Below are positions 1 through 8,147 of a stretch of DNA of 64,000 nt, piece by piece (the stretch's first letter is position 1; every line of letters begins with the position of its first letter). This stretch comes from Flagellimonas myxillae (GTDB taxonomy: Bacteria > Bacteroidota > Bacteroidia > Flavobacteriales > Flavobacteriaceae), in NCBI RefSeq assembly GCF_023502235.1, contig NZ_JAMFLY010000002.1, positions 372,001 through 436,000 on the forward strand, read 5' to 3'. A program made the position numbers and the translations under genes. A model generated the notes under the pieces. The model had not been told where the DNA came from. It ran no database searches and worked only from the letters and a program-made list of their open reading frames with translations.

Positions 1-612
1 AAAATGCTCCGAAACTTTTTCCCTAAAGTGATCTTCCACACAGTTTAGTGGCATCATCGGTTCAAATTGCCCATCTGGCAATTGGGGTAATCCCAGCTTT
101 TCGCCGGTAACCCCGATATAGCTTTCAACCTTATCATACCAAGGAGCAATATCCTTATAACGTACAGGCCAATCCACGCCATGTCCATCTTTTTTGTTGG
201 CCTCAAAATCCATTTCGCTCCATCTGTAGCTATGGCGTCCCCACATAATGGATCGACCACCTACATGATAACCTCGCATCCAGTCAAAACGCTTGGTCTC
301 GTTATAGGGATGTTTCAAGTCATCCACGAACCAGTGTTTTGAAGGAGTCCTTACCGTATAACCGGTCCTATTTTGCTTTTCCTGTTTTGCGATATCGGCC
401 TGAGTAGGTTGACCGTTATTGGGTAGGTCCCAGGGATCCAAATTTGCAGTGGGATAGTCCTCGCGGTGCTTCACCATTCTACCGCGTTCCAGCACCAAGG
501 TCTTTAGCCCATTTTCACATAGTTCCTTAGCAGCCCAACCACCGCTAATGCCCGTTCCTACTACAATGGCATCGTATGATTCCTGCTCTTCGTTATAATA
601 AAATTTACTCAT
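1..612 (-). CDS. GMC family oxidoreductase, N-terminal part (gene runs off the left edge)
   Basis: Flavin-dependent alcohol or sugar dehydrogenase of the glucose-methanol-choline family. The frame is open from an ATG at 612 to base 1 (204 codons), so the 3' end lies outside the window. Residues about 14-44 carry the FAD-binding start with the GTGISGG loop and the LVLERG strand end, and GYHVGGRS/MWGRHSYRWS follows near residue 115-130. It is a close paralogue of the complete GMC gene at 6303-8006 and shares long blocks such as EANKKDGHGVDWPVRYKDI. It is divergent from the isomerase gene at 749. No signal peptide is visible; such enzymes are often exported together with a small Tat-bearing subunit, which is not in view. 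Substrate unknown; a sugar or glycoside is inferred from the neighbours. Confidence 0.9.
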   Translation of the reverse strand, partial: MSKFYYNEEQESYDAIVVGTGISGGWAAKELCENGLKTLVLERGRMVKHREDYPTANLDPWDLPNNGQPTQADIAKQEKQNRTGYTVRTPSKHWFVDDLKHPYNETKRFDWMRGYHVGGRSIMWGRHSYRWSEMDFEANKKDGHGVDWPVRYKDIAPWYDKVESYIGVTGEKLGLPQLPDGQFEPMMPLNCVEDHFREKVSEHF

Positions 613-670
613 CTATTAGGATTGTTTATTTTCTAAATGTATTAATTATTAAATTAATTTTCTACATTTA

Positions 671-684
671 ATCCCTATGTTTAT
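671..684 (+). promoter_or_regulatory. Shared motif upstream of GMC gene A
   Basis: The 14-base string ATCCCTATGTTTAT lies between the divergent GMC and isomerase genes. The second GMC/isomerase intergenic region has ATCCCTATATTTAT at 8033-8046 (13 of 14 identical). This suggests a common regulator site or a relic of duplication. No known binding-site consensus is matched. Confidence 0.35.
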
Positions 685-748
685 TGAGAATTCACTACTA
701 TAACGTTGTAGTTTTTAGATTCCATTTAATTTTAGTTGATCAACCTTT

Positions 749-1732
749 ATGAAACGAAAAAATTTTACCCATTACAGTGCCAAATTTGTGATTGTTTTAT
801 TGCTTATCGGCAATGTGGCTTGCAAGCAAAACAAAAAACAGGAAGAAGCAGCCTCAGAAACAGTTGAAGAAGTATCCATGTCCACTGAACCCACTTTTAA
901 GATTTCATTGGCCCAATGGTCCATGCACAAAATGATACGAAATGATGGGGTAGACCCCTATTCATTCGCGGAAAAAGCGAAAGCTTGGGGCTTCGAAGGA
1001 CTCGAATATGTTAGCGGACTTTATTATAAAGAATTGGAAAAAGACAATTTTTCAGAGGCCGCAATGAACAATTTTGTGGAGAAAAGCAAAGCTTTAAGTG
1101 AAGAACACGGATTGGAGAACTTGATCATCATGATCGATGGCCAAGGGAATTTGGCCGCTACCAGTGAGGAGGAGCGCAACGCAGCAGTCGAAAACCACCA
1201 TAAGTGGGTAGATGCAGCCGCTGCATTGGGCTGCCACTCCATAAGAGTAAATTTGAGCGGGAGCACAGACCCAGAAGAATGGACAGCCGCCTCTGTTGAT
1301 GGCTTGACCAAATTGGCTACCTACGCGAAGGATAAAAACATCAACATTTTGGTTGAAAACCACGGAGGTTTGTCCTCAAACGGAGCCATGTTGGCCAATG
1401 TCTTCAAAGAAGTAAATATGGAAAATGCCGGAACGCTACCTGATTTTGGTAATTTCTGTATCACGTGGGGAGAATGGCCTGAATGCAAGGATTGGTATGA
1501 TAGATATAAAGGAATGGAAGAGATTATGCCTTATGCCAAGGCGGTAAGTGCCAAGTCCCACGATTTTGATGAAAACGGAAACGAGATCCATTCGGATTAT
1601 GCACGCATGCTCAAGATTGTTAAGGATGCAGGATATTCCGGTTATATAGGTGTGGAGTACGAAGGAAGTAAGCTAAGTGAAGAGGAAGGTATTATTGCAA
1701 CAAGGGATCTATTGCGTAAATTGATAAAGTAA
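749..1732 (+). CDS. Sugar phosphate isomerase/epimerase family lipoprotein (AP endonuclease 2-like TIM barrel)
   Basis: 327 residues. The N-terminus has a hydrophobic stretch ending in a lipobox-like GNVAC near residue 25, so the enzyme is probably a lipoprotein facing the periplasm. The body is a xylose-isomerase-like TIM barrel. Likely metal ligands sit in VENHGG, LPDFGN, KSHDFD and GVEYEG, in the order expected for this fold. Members act as isomerases or epimerases, and some relatives act on 3-keto-sugars by elimination or hydration. It is first in a rightward operon (20 bp to DinB) and divergent from a GMC dehydrogenase. Function on an oxidised sugar is inference from context; the fold assignment is firm. 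Confidence 0.85.
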   Translation: MKRKNFTHYSAKFVIVLLLIGNVACKQNKKQEEAASETVEEVSMSTEPTFKISLAQWSMHKMIRNDGVDPYSFAEKAKAWGFEGLEYVSGLYYKELEKDNFSEAAMNNFVEKSKALSEEHGLENLIIMIDGQGNLAATSEEERNAAVENHHKWVDAAAALGCHSIRVNLSGSTDPEEWTAASVDGLTKLATYAKDKNINILVENHGGLSSNGAMLANVFKEVNMENAGTLPDFGNFCITWGEWPECKDWYDRYKGMEEIMPYAKAVSAKSHDFDENGNEIHSDYARMLKIVKDAGYSGYIGVEYEGSKLSEEEGIIATRDLLRKLIK

Positions 1733-1752
1733 TCCTTGCCAAACCTCAGCCT

Positions 1753-2196
1753 ATGAAGGGATTTCTACAGCAACTTTTTGATTATAATTTTTACAGCAAC
1801 AAAAAACTCATAGAACAATGTAGTTCCATGGGGACGGTTCCTGAAAAGAGTGTGAAATTGTTCAGCCATATCCTGAACGCGCACCATATATGGAACCACA
1901 GGATTGTGGGAAAACCATCAGAATTTGCTGTTTGGGAATTGCATAAAGTGGCTGACTGGGGAGACCTTCATTATGAGAACCAGCGCACCTCTTTTGAAAT
2001 TATCAGGAATACGGAGGATTTTAACAAGAGGATTGATTATGAAAATAGTCAGGGAAGAACCTATGCCAACGATCTTAAGGATATCCTATTCCATATTGTG
2101 AACCATTCCACCCATCATCGAGGTCAGATCCTTACGGATTTTAGGAACTCGGGAATTGAACCGGAAGCTTTGGACTATATTTTTTATAAAAGATAA
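1753..2196 (+). CDS. DinB family protein
   Basis: 147 residues, a normal length for the DinB/YfiT four-helix-bundle superfamily. The metal-binding histidines are seen in NAHHIWNHR (about residues 42-50) and NHSTHHRGQ (about 117-125), the classic Hx3H-like C-terminal signature. These are metal-dependent thiol transferases or hydrolases of largely unknown substrate. It sits 20 bp after the isomerase and 9 bp before the permease, so it is probably co-transcribed. Why a DinB protein sits inside a sugar operon is not evident from sequence. Confidence 0.85.
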   Translation: MKGFLQQLFDYNFYSNKKLIEQCSSMGTVPEKSVKLFSHILNAHHIWNHRIVGKPSEFAVWELHKVADWGDLHYENQRTSFEIIRNTEDFNKRIDYENSQGRTYANDLKDILFHIVNHSTHHRGQILTDFRNSGIEPEALDYIFYKR

Positions 2197-2205
2197 ATCC
2201 CCCAT

Positions 2206-3435
2206 ATGAGTTTTAAAGTAAAGTTCCAGTTGTCCACCATGATGTTTTTGGAGTTCTTCATTTGGGGAGGCTGGTTTGTGACCTTGGGTCCTTTTTTGGG
2301 CAACAATTTGGATGCCTCTGGGGCCGAGACGGCAATGGCGTATTCCACTCAGTCTTGGGGTGCCATAATAGCCCCCTTTATTATTGGCTTGATCGCGGAT
2401 CGATTTTTCAATGCCGAACGGATTTTGGGTGTCCTGCATCTTGTGGGAGCTGGATTGATGTACCTCATGTACTGCTCCGATAGCTTTGCGGTTTTTTACC
2501 CTTATGTATTGGGTTATATGATTTTGTATATGCCCACTTTGGCCTTGGTGAATTCTGTAGCATTCAACCAAATGAAAAACCCCTCAAAGGAATTCCCTTT
2601 GGTTAGGGTATTTGGAACTGCGGGTTGGATTTTGGCTGGTTGGATCATTAGTCTCGCATTTCAGTGGGATTCCATCGAAAATATAGAGGCCGGTTTCCTA
2701 AAGAACACGTTTTTGATGGTGTCCATAGCTTCGGTGGTGTTGGGTGTGTTCAGTTTCACCCTTCCAAAAACACCTCCGACCGTTAGTAAGGACGAAAAAA
2801 GAAGCATAGGGCAACTTTTGGGCTTGGATACACTCCAACTCCTAAAGGACAAAAACTTTTTGGTGTTCTTTATCTCGTCCATTTTAATCTGTATTCCCTT
2901 GGCGTTTTATTATCAGCATATAGGTACCTTCCTAACGGAATCCAATGTCGAGAATTCCACCGCCTGGGCATCACTGGGCCAGTTTTCCGAAATATTCTTT
3001 ATGCTCTTGTTACCCTTCTTCTTTAAGAAATACGGATTCAAGAAAACCATATTGGTAGGAATGTTGGCTTGGACCCTGAGATATCTCCTCTTCAGTTTTG
3101 GGGATTCGGGAGAATTGTTTTTCATGCTTGTGATCGGCATTGCCCTACATGGAATCTGCTATGATTTTTTCTTTGTATCGGGCCAAATTTATACCGCCTC
3201 AAAGGCTGGGGAAAGATATAAGAGTGCGGCCCAGGGATTGATAACGTTGGCCACTTATGGTGTAGGTATGCTTATCGGCTTTTGGGTGGCAGGAAAAATA
3301 TATGACGAATTCATTCAAATTGATGGGACGGCCCTTTGGGAAAAAGTATGGATCTACCCTGCAGTATTTGCCCTGGTGGTATTTATCGTCTTTGCGCTTT
3401 TGTTCAAGAATGAAAAAATCGAATACAAAACCTAA
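2206..3435 (+). CDS. NupG-like MFS permease (nucleoside:H+ symporter family)
   Basis: 409 residues with about 12 hydrophobic segments. The start, with TMMFLEFFIWGGWFVTLG, is typical of the NupG-type family (TC 2.A.1.10), which imports nucleosides with protons. Bacteroidota keep many members in sugar-catabolic operons, where the real substrate is usually unproven. It lies 9 bp after DinB and 21 bp before a second permease. Importing a sugar or modified sugar across the inner membrane is inferred from the operon; the family call comes from sequence. Confidence 0.85.
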   Translation: MSFKVKFQLSTMMFLEFFIWGGWFVTLGPFLGNNLDASGAETAMAYSTQSWGAIIAPFIIGLIADRFFNAERILGVLHLVGAGLMYLMYCSDSFAVFYPYVLGYMILYMPTLALVNSVAFNQMKNPSKEFPLVRVFGTAGWILAGWIISLAFQWDSIENIEAGFLKNTFLMVSIASVVLGVFSFTLPKTPPTVSKDEKRSIGQLLGLDTLQLLKDKNFLVFFISSILICIPLAFYYQHIGTFLTESNVENSTAWASLGQFSEIFFMLLLPFFFKKYGFKKTILVGMLAWTLRYLLFSFGDSGELFFMLVIGIALHGICYDFFFVSGQIYTASKAGERYKSAAQGLITLATYGVGMLIGFWVAGKIYDEFIQIDGTALWEKVWIYPAVFALVVFIVFALLFKNEKIEYKT

Positions 3436-3456
3436 TAACAACCAAATTAATATAAC

Positions 3457-4632
3457 ATGGAAAATGTAAACAAGAATCGATTATTTACAGCGTCGTGCGT
3501 TGCTCTGTTGGTTACGGCTATGACATTTGCAATACGGGCTAGATTGGAAACGGTTTTTGGACCAGAGGGAGTGGGTCTAACGTTGGAACAAATAGGTTGG
3601 GCCTTTACACCTGCATTTTGGGGCTTTACCATCGCAATGATCATTGGTGGCCCCTTGGTTGATTCCCTTGGAATCAAAAAAATTACCTGGATGGCTTTTG
3701 TGACCCATGCAATTGGTATCATTTGGACCATTTTGGCCAAAGATCAGACCTCCTTATTCATAGCTACCCTGTTCGTGGGTATCGGTAATGGTATGGTAGA
3801 GGCGGCTCTAAATCCGATGATCGCATCGATGTATACCAAGAACAAGACTAAAATGTTGAATCGGTTTCATGTGTGGTTTCCAGGTGGAATTGTGATTGGA
3901 TCCTTAGTGGGTTGGTTGGTAATGGATGTGATGGGACTAAGTTGGCAAATCATGGTCGGAGTGCTGTTTATCCCATTAATAATTTATGGGTTCATGTTTT
4001 TGGGCCAGAATTTTCCGGTTACCGAACGGGTTCAAATGGGTGTAAGCAATAATAAAATGTTGGCCAGTTTAGGAAAGCCACTGTTTATTTTTATGGTACT
4101 GTGTATGTTTTTGACTGCGGCTTCAGAATTGGGGACAACCCAACGCATCGAGTCATTATTAAAAGAGTCGGTGGCGGTTCCATTATTGGTACTTGCATTC
4201 ATCAACGGTATCATGGCCTTGGGAAGAGCCTTTGCCGGGCAGGTCATACATAAGTTACAACCGGCGGGCATGCTATTGTTTTCAGCAATATTCACTTTTA
4301 TAGGCCTTTGGTTGTTGACCATAACTAGCGGAACAATGACCTTCGCAGCAGCAGCGGTATTTGCCGTAGGAGTTACATTTTTCTGGCCGACAATGCTTGG
4401 TTTTGTAGCGGAGTATCTTCCAGAAACTGGTGCTTTGGGTCTTTCAATCATGGGGGGTGCTGGCATGCTTTCCGTATCGGTGGTGCTACCGGTAATGGGA
4501 AAATTGATGGATGATGCCAATGCAACCGAAGCCCTACGAACCATGTCCATTTTACCTGCAATATTAATTGTGGCGTTTATTGGACTCTACGTTTACATGA
4601 AAAATCGAAAACCAAAATTAGAAGAAGCTTAA
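3457..4632 (+). CDS. MFS transporter (sugar permease-like)
   Basis: 391 residues with 12 predicted membrane helices. MFS features include the loop after helix 2 around GGPLVDSLGIKK and the acidic and glycine-rich GIGNGMVEAALNPM in the helix 4 region, as in fucose/glucose-type permeases of Bacteroidota. It is the second permease of the operon, 11 bp before the Gfo/Idh/MocA gene. Two permeases in tandem suggest two related substrates or import plus export. Substrate not assignable from sequence. Confidence 0.85.
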   Translation: MENVNKNRLFTASCVALLVTAMTFAIRARLETVFGPEGVGLTLEQIGWAFTPAFWGFTIAMIIGGPLVDSLGIKKITWMAFVTHAIGIIWTILAKDQTSLFIATLFVGIGNGMVEAALNPMIASMYTKNKTKMLNRFHVWFPGGIVIGSLVGWLVMDVMGLSWQIMVGVLFIPLIIYGFMFLGQNFPVTERVQMGVSNNKMLASLGKPLFIFMVLCMFLTAASELGTTQRIESLLKESVAVPLLVLAFINGIMALGRAFAGQVIHKLQPAGMLLFSAIFTFIGLWLLTITSGTMTFAAAAVFAVGVTFFWPTMLGFVAEYLPETGALGLSIMGGAGMLSVSVVLPVMGKLMDDANATEALRTMSILPAILIVAFIGLYVYMKNRKPKLEEA

Positions 4633-4643
4633 ATAAAAATCGA

Positions 4644-5780
4644 ATGCCAAAAAAAATTAGACTAGGAATTATTGGAGGTGGAGGAGATTCCCTAATAGGG
4701 GTACTGCATAGAGTGGCCTCGTTTATCAATGACAATTATGAAATTGTGGGGGCGGTATTTAATCCGGATTATGAGCAAAACCTGGCTTTTGCAAAAGAGA
4801 TAGATGTCCCGACAAATAGAATCTATAAGGATTTTGATACGCTTGTTGAAGAGGAATTAAAGTTGCCTGAGGAGGAACGAATTCAGGTTTGTTCGGTACT
4901 TACGCCCAACTTTCTTCATTTTCCAATGGCCAAAAAACTATTGGAAAATGGATTTCATGTCATTTGTGAAAAACCGATGACCATGGACTATGAGGAAGCC
5001 AAAACCCTCGAGGAGGTCCACCAAAAATCTGGAAAAGTATTTGCCCTTACCCATACCTATACCGGGTATCCCATGGTGCGACAGATGCGCGAAATGATCA
5101 AAACTGGTGCCTTGGGAAAAATCCATAAAGTTGATGCCCGTTACTACCAAGGTTGGATCAATACGGTAATTCACGATCAGGAAAAGCGCAAAACGGTTTG
5201 GAGATTGGATCCCACCAAAGCGGGAATCAGTTCCTGTATTGGGGATATAGGAGTGCACGCTTCCAACCTTATTGAATACACCACAGGTTTGAAGATCAAA
5301 TCGGTACTGTGCGATTTCAATTATCTCTATGACGACAACCAAATGGATGTGGACGGAACTGTACTGATTCGAATGGACAAGCACGTAAAAGGAGTTGTTC
5401 GGGCAAGTCAGGTGGCCACTGGCGAAGAAAACGGATTGGCCATTGCCATTTATGGGGAGAAAGGAGCTTTTAGATGGGAACAGGAAAAACCCAATTTCCT
5501 CTATAAAATGAGCGATACGGAACCCCTACAAGTGTACAAACCAGGACATGCCTATAACTCAGAGCTTTCATTAAAGGCTTCAAAGATACCTGCAGGCCAT
5601 CCCGAAGGAATTTTTGATTCCATGGCCAATATTTACCTAGGGGCCGCAAGAGCAATTCGCGGAGAAGCATATAACGATGGCGAGTTCCCGACCATGAAAG
5701 ATGGGGTTCGCGGTATGAACTTTATCGAAAGTACCGTTGCCTCCCATAAAAATGGGAATGTTTGGATAGATCTTGATTAA
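4644..5780 (+). CDS. Gfo/Idh/MocA family NAD(P)-dependent oxidoreductase
   Basis: 378 residues. The N-terminal Rossmann fold begins RLGIIGGGGDS; the conserved CEKPMTMD motif lies near residue 110, and the catalytic Asp-His pair lies in GDIGVHASN (about residues 200-208). There is no signal peptide, so it is cytoplasmic. The family oxidises or reduces sugars and inositols, including C3 oxidation of glycosides or reduction of 3-keto products. It is last in the 749-5780 operon and is followed by a hairpin. It could close the pathway by reducing an imported keto-sugar; that step is inference. Confidence 0.88.
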   Translation: MPKKIRLGIIGGGGDSLIGVLHRVASFINDNYEIVGAVFNPDYEQNLAFAKEIDVPTNRIYKDFDTLVEEELKLPEEERIQVCSVLTPNFLHFPMAKKLLENGFHVICEKPMTMDYEEAKTLEEVHQKSGKVFALTHTYTGYPMVRQMREMIKTGALGKIHKVDARYYQGWINTVIHDQEKRKTVWRLDPTKAGISSCIGDIGVHASNLIEYTTGLKIKSVLCDFNYLYDDNQMDVDGTVLIRMDKHVKGVVRASQVATGEENGLAIAIYGEKGAFRWEQEKPNFLYKMSDTEPLQVYKPGHAYNSELSLKASKIPAGHPEGIFDSMANIYLGAARAIRGEAYNDGEFPTMKDGVRGMNFIESTVASHKNGNVWIDLD

Positions 5781-5807
5781 AAGAACCTTGCTAAATAAAG
5801 GATATGA

Positions 5808-5830
5808 AATGGCCGCTATAAGCGGCCATT
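5808..5830. terminator. Hairpin between convergent genes
   Basis: AATGGCCGCT and AGCGGCCATT form a perfect 10-bp stem with an ATA loop. It lies between the end of the Gfo/Idh/MocA gene and the stop codon of the convergent ASCH gene, which it overlaps by two bases. The U-tracts on both sides are weak, so it is a likely bidirectional terminator rather than a certain one. Confidence 0.6.
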
Positions 5831-6293
5831 ATCTTTGAAAGACTTTTTCAAAACGTTCAAAGACCACGATCATACTTTCCCTTGGGGTACGCTTAAATTC
5901 GGAAAGTTCGCGGGTATAGTAGTCCCAATGGGTTTTTTGCCAATGGTCCAAGCTTTTGTCACCCTCTCCCTCCAAACGTGCATGTTCGGCATGAATCGCA
6001 AAATAGGGGACCAATTTTACCGAAGTGGTCCGGATGATACATTTGGCCTTTCCGGCCCAGTCCGTAACCACGGCAAAATCCCCAATCTGTGGAAGGCGTT
6101 CCTTGCGGTACTGCAATCCTAATAGGGAATGGGAAGTTGCTCTTTTAATGTCCTTACAAACAAGCTCGGCACAAGTGTTGGCATCTTTTTCATTATCGCA
6201 AAAGTGAATCACTTTTGGTGCATCTTCAGAGGCAAATTCTAGATGGGCGTCTAGAAAATCGCCCCATAAATTTCGGGCAGAAGCATTTTCCAT
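5829..6293 (-). CDS. ASCH domain protein
   Basis: 154 residues, a typical length for bacterial stand-alone ASCH proteins. The conserved core is present: RATSHSLLG, the GDFAVVTDW beta strand, and GEGDKSLDHWQKTHW near residue 112-125. ASCH is a PUA-like fold expected to bind RNA or modified nucleotides; some members are amidohydrolases of N4-acetylcytidine. It is 9 bp downstream of the GMC gene on the same strand and may share its transcript, though no link to sugar oxidation is apparent. Confidence 0.8.
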   Translation of the reverse strand: MENASARNLWGDFLDAHLEFASEDAPKVIHFCDNEKDANTCAELVCKDIKRATSHSLLGLQYRKERLPQIGDFAVVTDWAGKAKCIIRTTSVKLVPYFAIHAEHARLEGEGDKSLDHWQKTHWDYYTRELSEFKRTPRESMIVVFERFEKVFQR

Positions 6294-6302
6294 AGTAGGT
6301 AT

Positions 6303-8006
6303 TTAAGAAAATTTATTTTGTTTAAACTCTTTAGCAGCATGGTTCGCGGCCCTGGCCGTAAAGGCCATATAGGTCAATGAGGGATTTACACAACTCGCTG
6401 AGGTCATGAACGCACCGTCCGTAACATAGACATTGGGCACCTCGTGCACTTGATTATGTTTGTTCAAGACGGAGGTTTTTGGATCATATCCCATTCGGGC
6501 ACCTCCCATTTCATGTATACCAAGGCCAGGTCCGGTTTCGTTGTCATAGGGATTTACATCTTTAAAACCTGCTGCCTTGAGCATGGATACGGCTTCCTCT
6601 TTTATAGCCTCCCGCATTTTGAATTCGTTTTCCTTGAACTCCACGTCAAAATCCAACTGGGGCAACCCCCATTGGTCTTTTTTGTCCTTACTTAAAGTAA
6701 CACGGTTATCGTGGTAGGGGAGCATTTCCCCAAATCCGGTCATTCCTATTTGCCAGGCTCCCGGTTTTAATATGGCCTCTTTGAGGGAAGCCCCATATCC
6801 CATTTCGGCAACCATCTCGGACCAATTGTTCCTCCCTGCACCACCTTGGTACCCGAATCCCCGAAGGAATTCCTTGCGCTTCGTCTTTTTATCCAAGTTC
6901 ACAAAGCGCGGAATGTAAAATCCGTTGGGCCTGCGCCCCTTATAATATTTGTCCAAATGGCCGTCCACTTTGGCAGAAGCTCCCAATTGATAATGGTGGT
7001 CCATAATATTTCGGCCTACCTCATCATGATTGTTGCCCATACCATTCGGGAAGGTTTTGGACTTTGATTGTAATAAAATCCCGACTGAGGCCATTGCTGA
7101 GGCACATAGAAAAACAATTTTGCCCTTGAACTCCAATTTCTCTTGGGTTTCCGCGTCAATGATACGAACCCCGGTGGCCATTTTTTTGGTCTCGTCGTAG
7201 ATTACCTCATGTACAATCGAATTTGCACGCAAGGTCATATTTCCGGTTCGCTCTGCTGCTGGAAGGGTAGAGGATAGGCTGCTAAAATAGCCCCCAAATG
7301 GACAACCCCGCCAACATCTATTCCTGTATTGGCAAGTGGTACGCCCTTCAAATTTGGAGGGATTTTCGGTAATATGCGCTGCACGCCCAATGGTCAACAG
7401 GCGACCATCTTCAAATTGGTTTGCAAGGGACTCTTGGAACTCCTTTTCCACGCAATTGAGTTCCATTGGCGGTTGGAATTTCCCATCGGGGAGTTGTTTT
7501 AAACCCAGATTTTGACCGCTCACACCGATATAGGTCTCAACCTTATCGTACCAAGGGGAAATGTCCTTATATCGAACCGGCCAATCCACGCCATGGCCAT
7601 CTTTTTTGTTGGCCTCAAAATCAATATCGCTCCAACGATAACTCTGTTTTCCCCAAGTAATGGATCTGCCTCCAACATGGTATCCCCTGATCCAATCAAA
7701 GCGCTTGGTCTCTTGGTATGGATGCTCCAAATCGTTCACGAAAAAGTGTTTGACATCGTCTCTTGGAGCCCATCCAACCCGGAGCTGTTTGGGATATTTT
7801 TTCTTGTCTTCTGCGGACAAATTGCCTTTGTAGGGCATGTCCCAGGCATCCCAATTCATGGTTTTGTAATCCACAATGTGCTCCACCATGGGTCCCCGTT
7901 CCAGAACCAGGGTTTTTAACCCGTTTTCGCACAGCTCCTTGGCGGCCCAGCCACCACTGATTCCTGTTCCTACCACTATGGCATCATAAACCACATTTTC
8001 ATCCAC
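6303..8006 (-). CDS. GMC family oxidoreductase, complete
   Basis: 567 residues; a GTG start at 8006 is the only good start before the FAD-binding segment. GTGISGG (residues 13-19) binds the FAD diphosphate. The C-terminal GMC domain has HEMGGARMG and CVNPSLTYMAF with the catalytic His/Asn region. Cysteines 225, 231 and 235 (C-x5-C-x3-C) sit where some FAD-dependent sugar dehydrogenases hold an iron-sulfur cluster; this role is inferred. It is divergent from an isomerase-DUF1080 operon and paralogous to the gene at the left edge. It probably oxidises a sugar hydroxyl, perhaps C3 of a glycoside. The usual small partner subunit is not adjacent. Confidence 0.9.
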   Translation of the reverse strand: MDENVVYDAIVVGTGISGGWAAKELCENGLKTLVLERGPMVEHIVDYKTMNWDAWDMPYKGNLSAEDKKKYPKQLRVGWAPRDDVKHFFVNDLEHPYQETKRFDWIRGYHVGGRSITWGKQSYRWSDIDFEANKKDGHGVDWPVRYKDISPWYDKVETYIGVSGQNLGLKQLPDGKFQPPMELNCVEKEFQESLANQFEDGRLLTIGRAAHITENPSKFEGRTTCQYRNRCWRGCPFGGYFSSLSSTLPAAERTGNMTLRANSIVHEVIYDETKKMATGVRIIDAETQEKLEFKGKIVFLCASAMASVGILLQSKSKTFPNGMGNNHDEVGRNIMDHHYQLGASAKVDGHLDKYYKGRRPNGFYIPRFVNLDKKTKRKEFLRGFGYQGGAGRNNWSEMVAEMGYGASLKEAILKPGAWQIGMTGFGEMLPYHDNRVTLSKDKKDQWGLPQLDFDVEFKENEFKMREAIKEEAVSMLKAAGFKDVNPYDNETGPGLGIHEMGGARMGYDPKTSVLNKHNQVHEVPNVYVTDGAFMTSASCVNPSLTYMAFTARAANHAAKEFKQNKFS

Positions 8007-8030
8007 GATTGTGTTATTTTAATTGAGGGC

Positions 8031-8103
8031 TTATCCCTATATTTATAACTTTCGGTAGGGAAGATAAAAACATCCTCGGTTTTTTCTTAAATATAGGGGA
8101 TAA
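8031..8103. promoter_or_regulatory. Inverted repeat in the divergent GMC/isomerase promoter region
   Basis: TTATCCCTATATTTA (8031-8045) is matched in reverse complement by TAAATATAGGGGATAA (8088-8103), with a one-base insertion and about 42 bases between. Both genes start outside it. The left arm contains the motif shared with 671-684. A pair of regulator sites serving both directions is the simplest reading. Confidence 0.45.
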
Positions 8104-8147
8104 ATCATAAAAATTTAACGAACTGTCAATCACGCAAATCATTTTAC

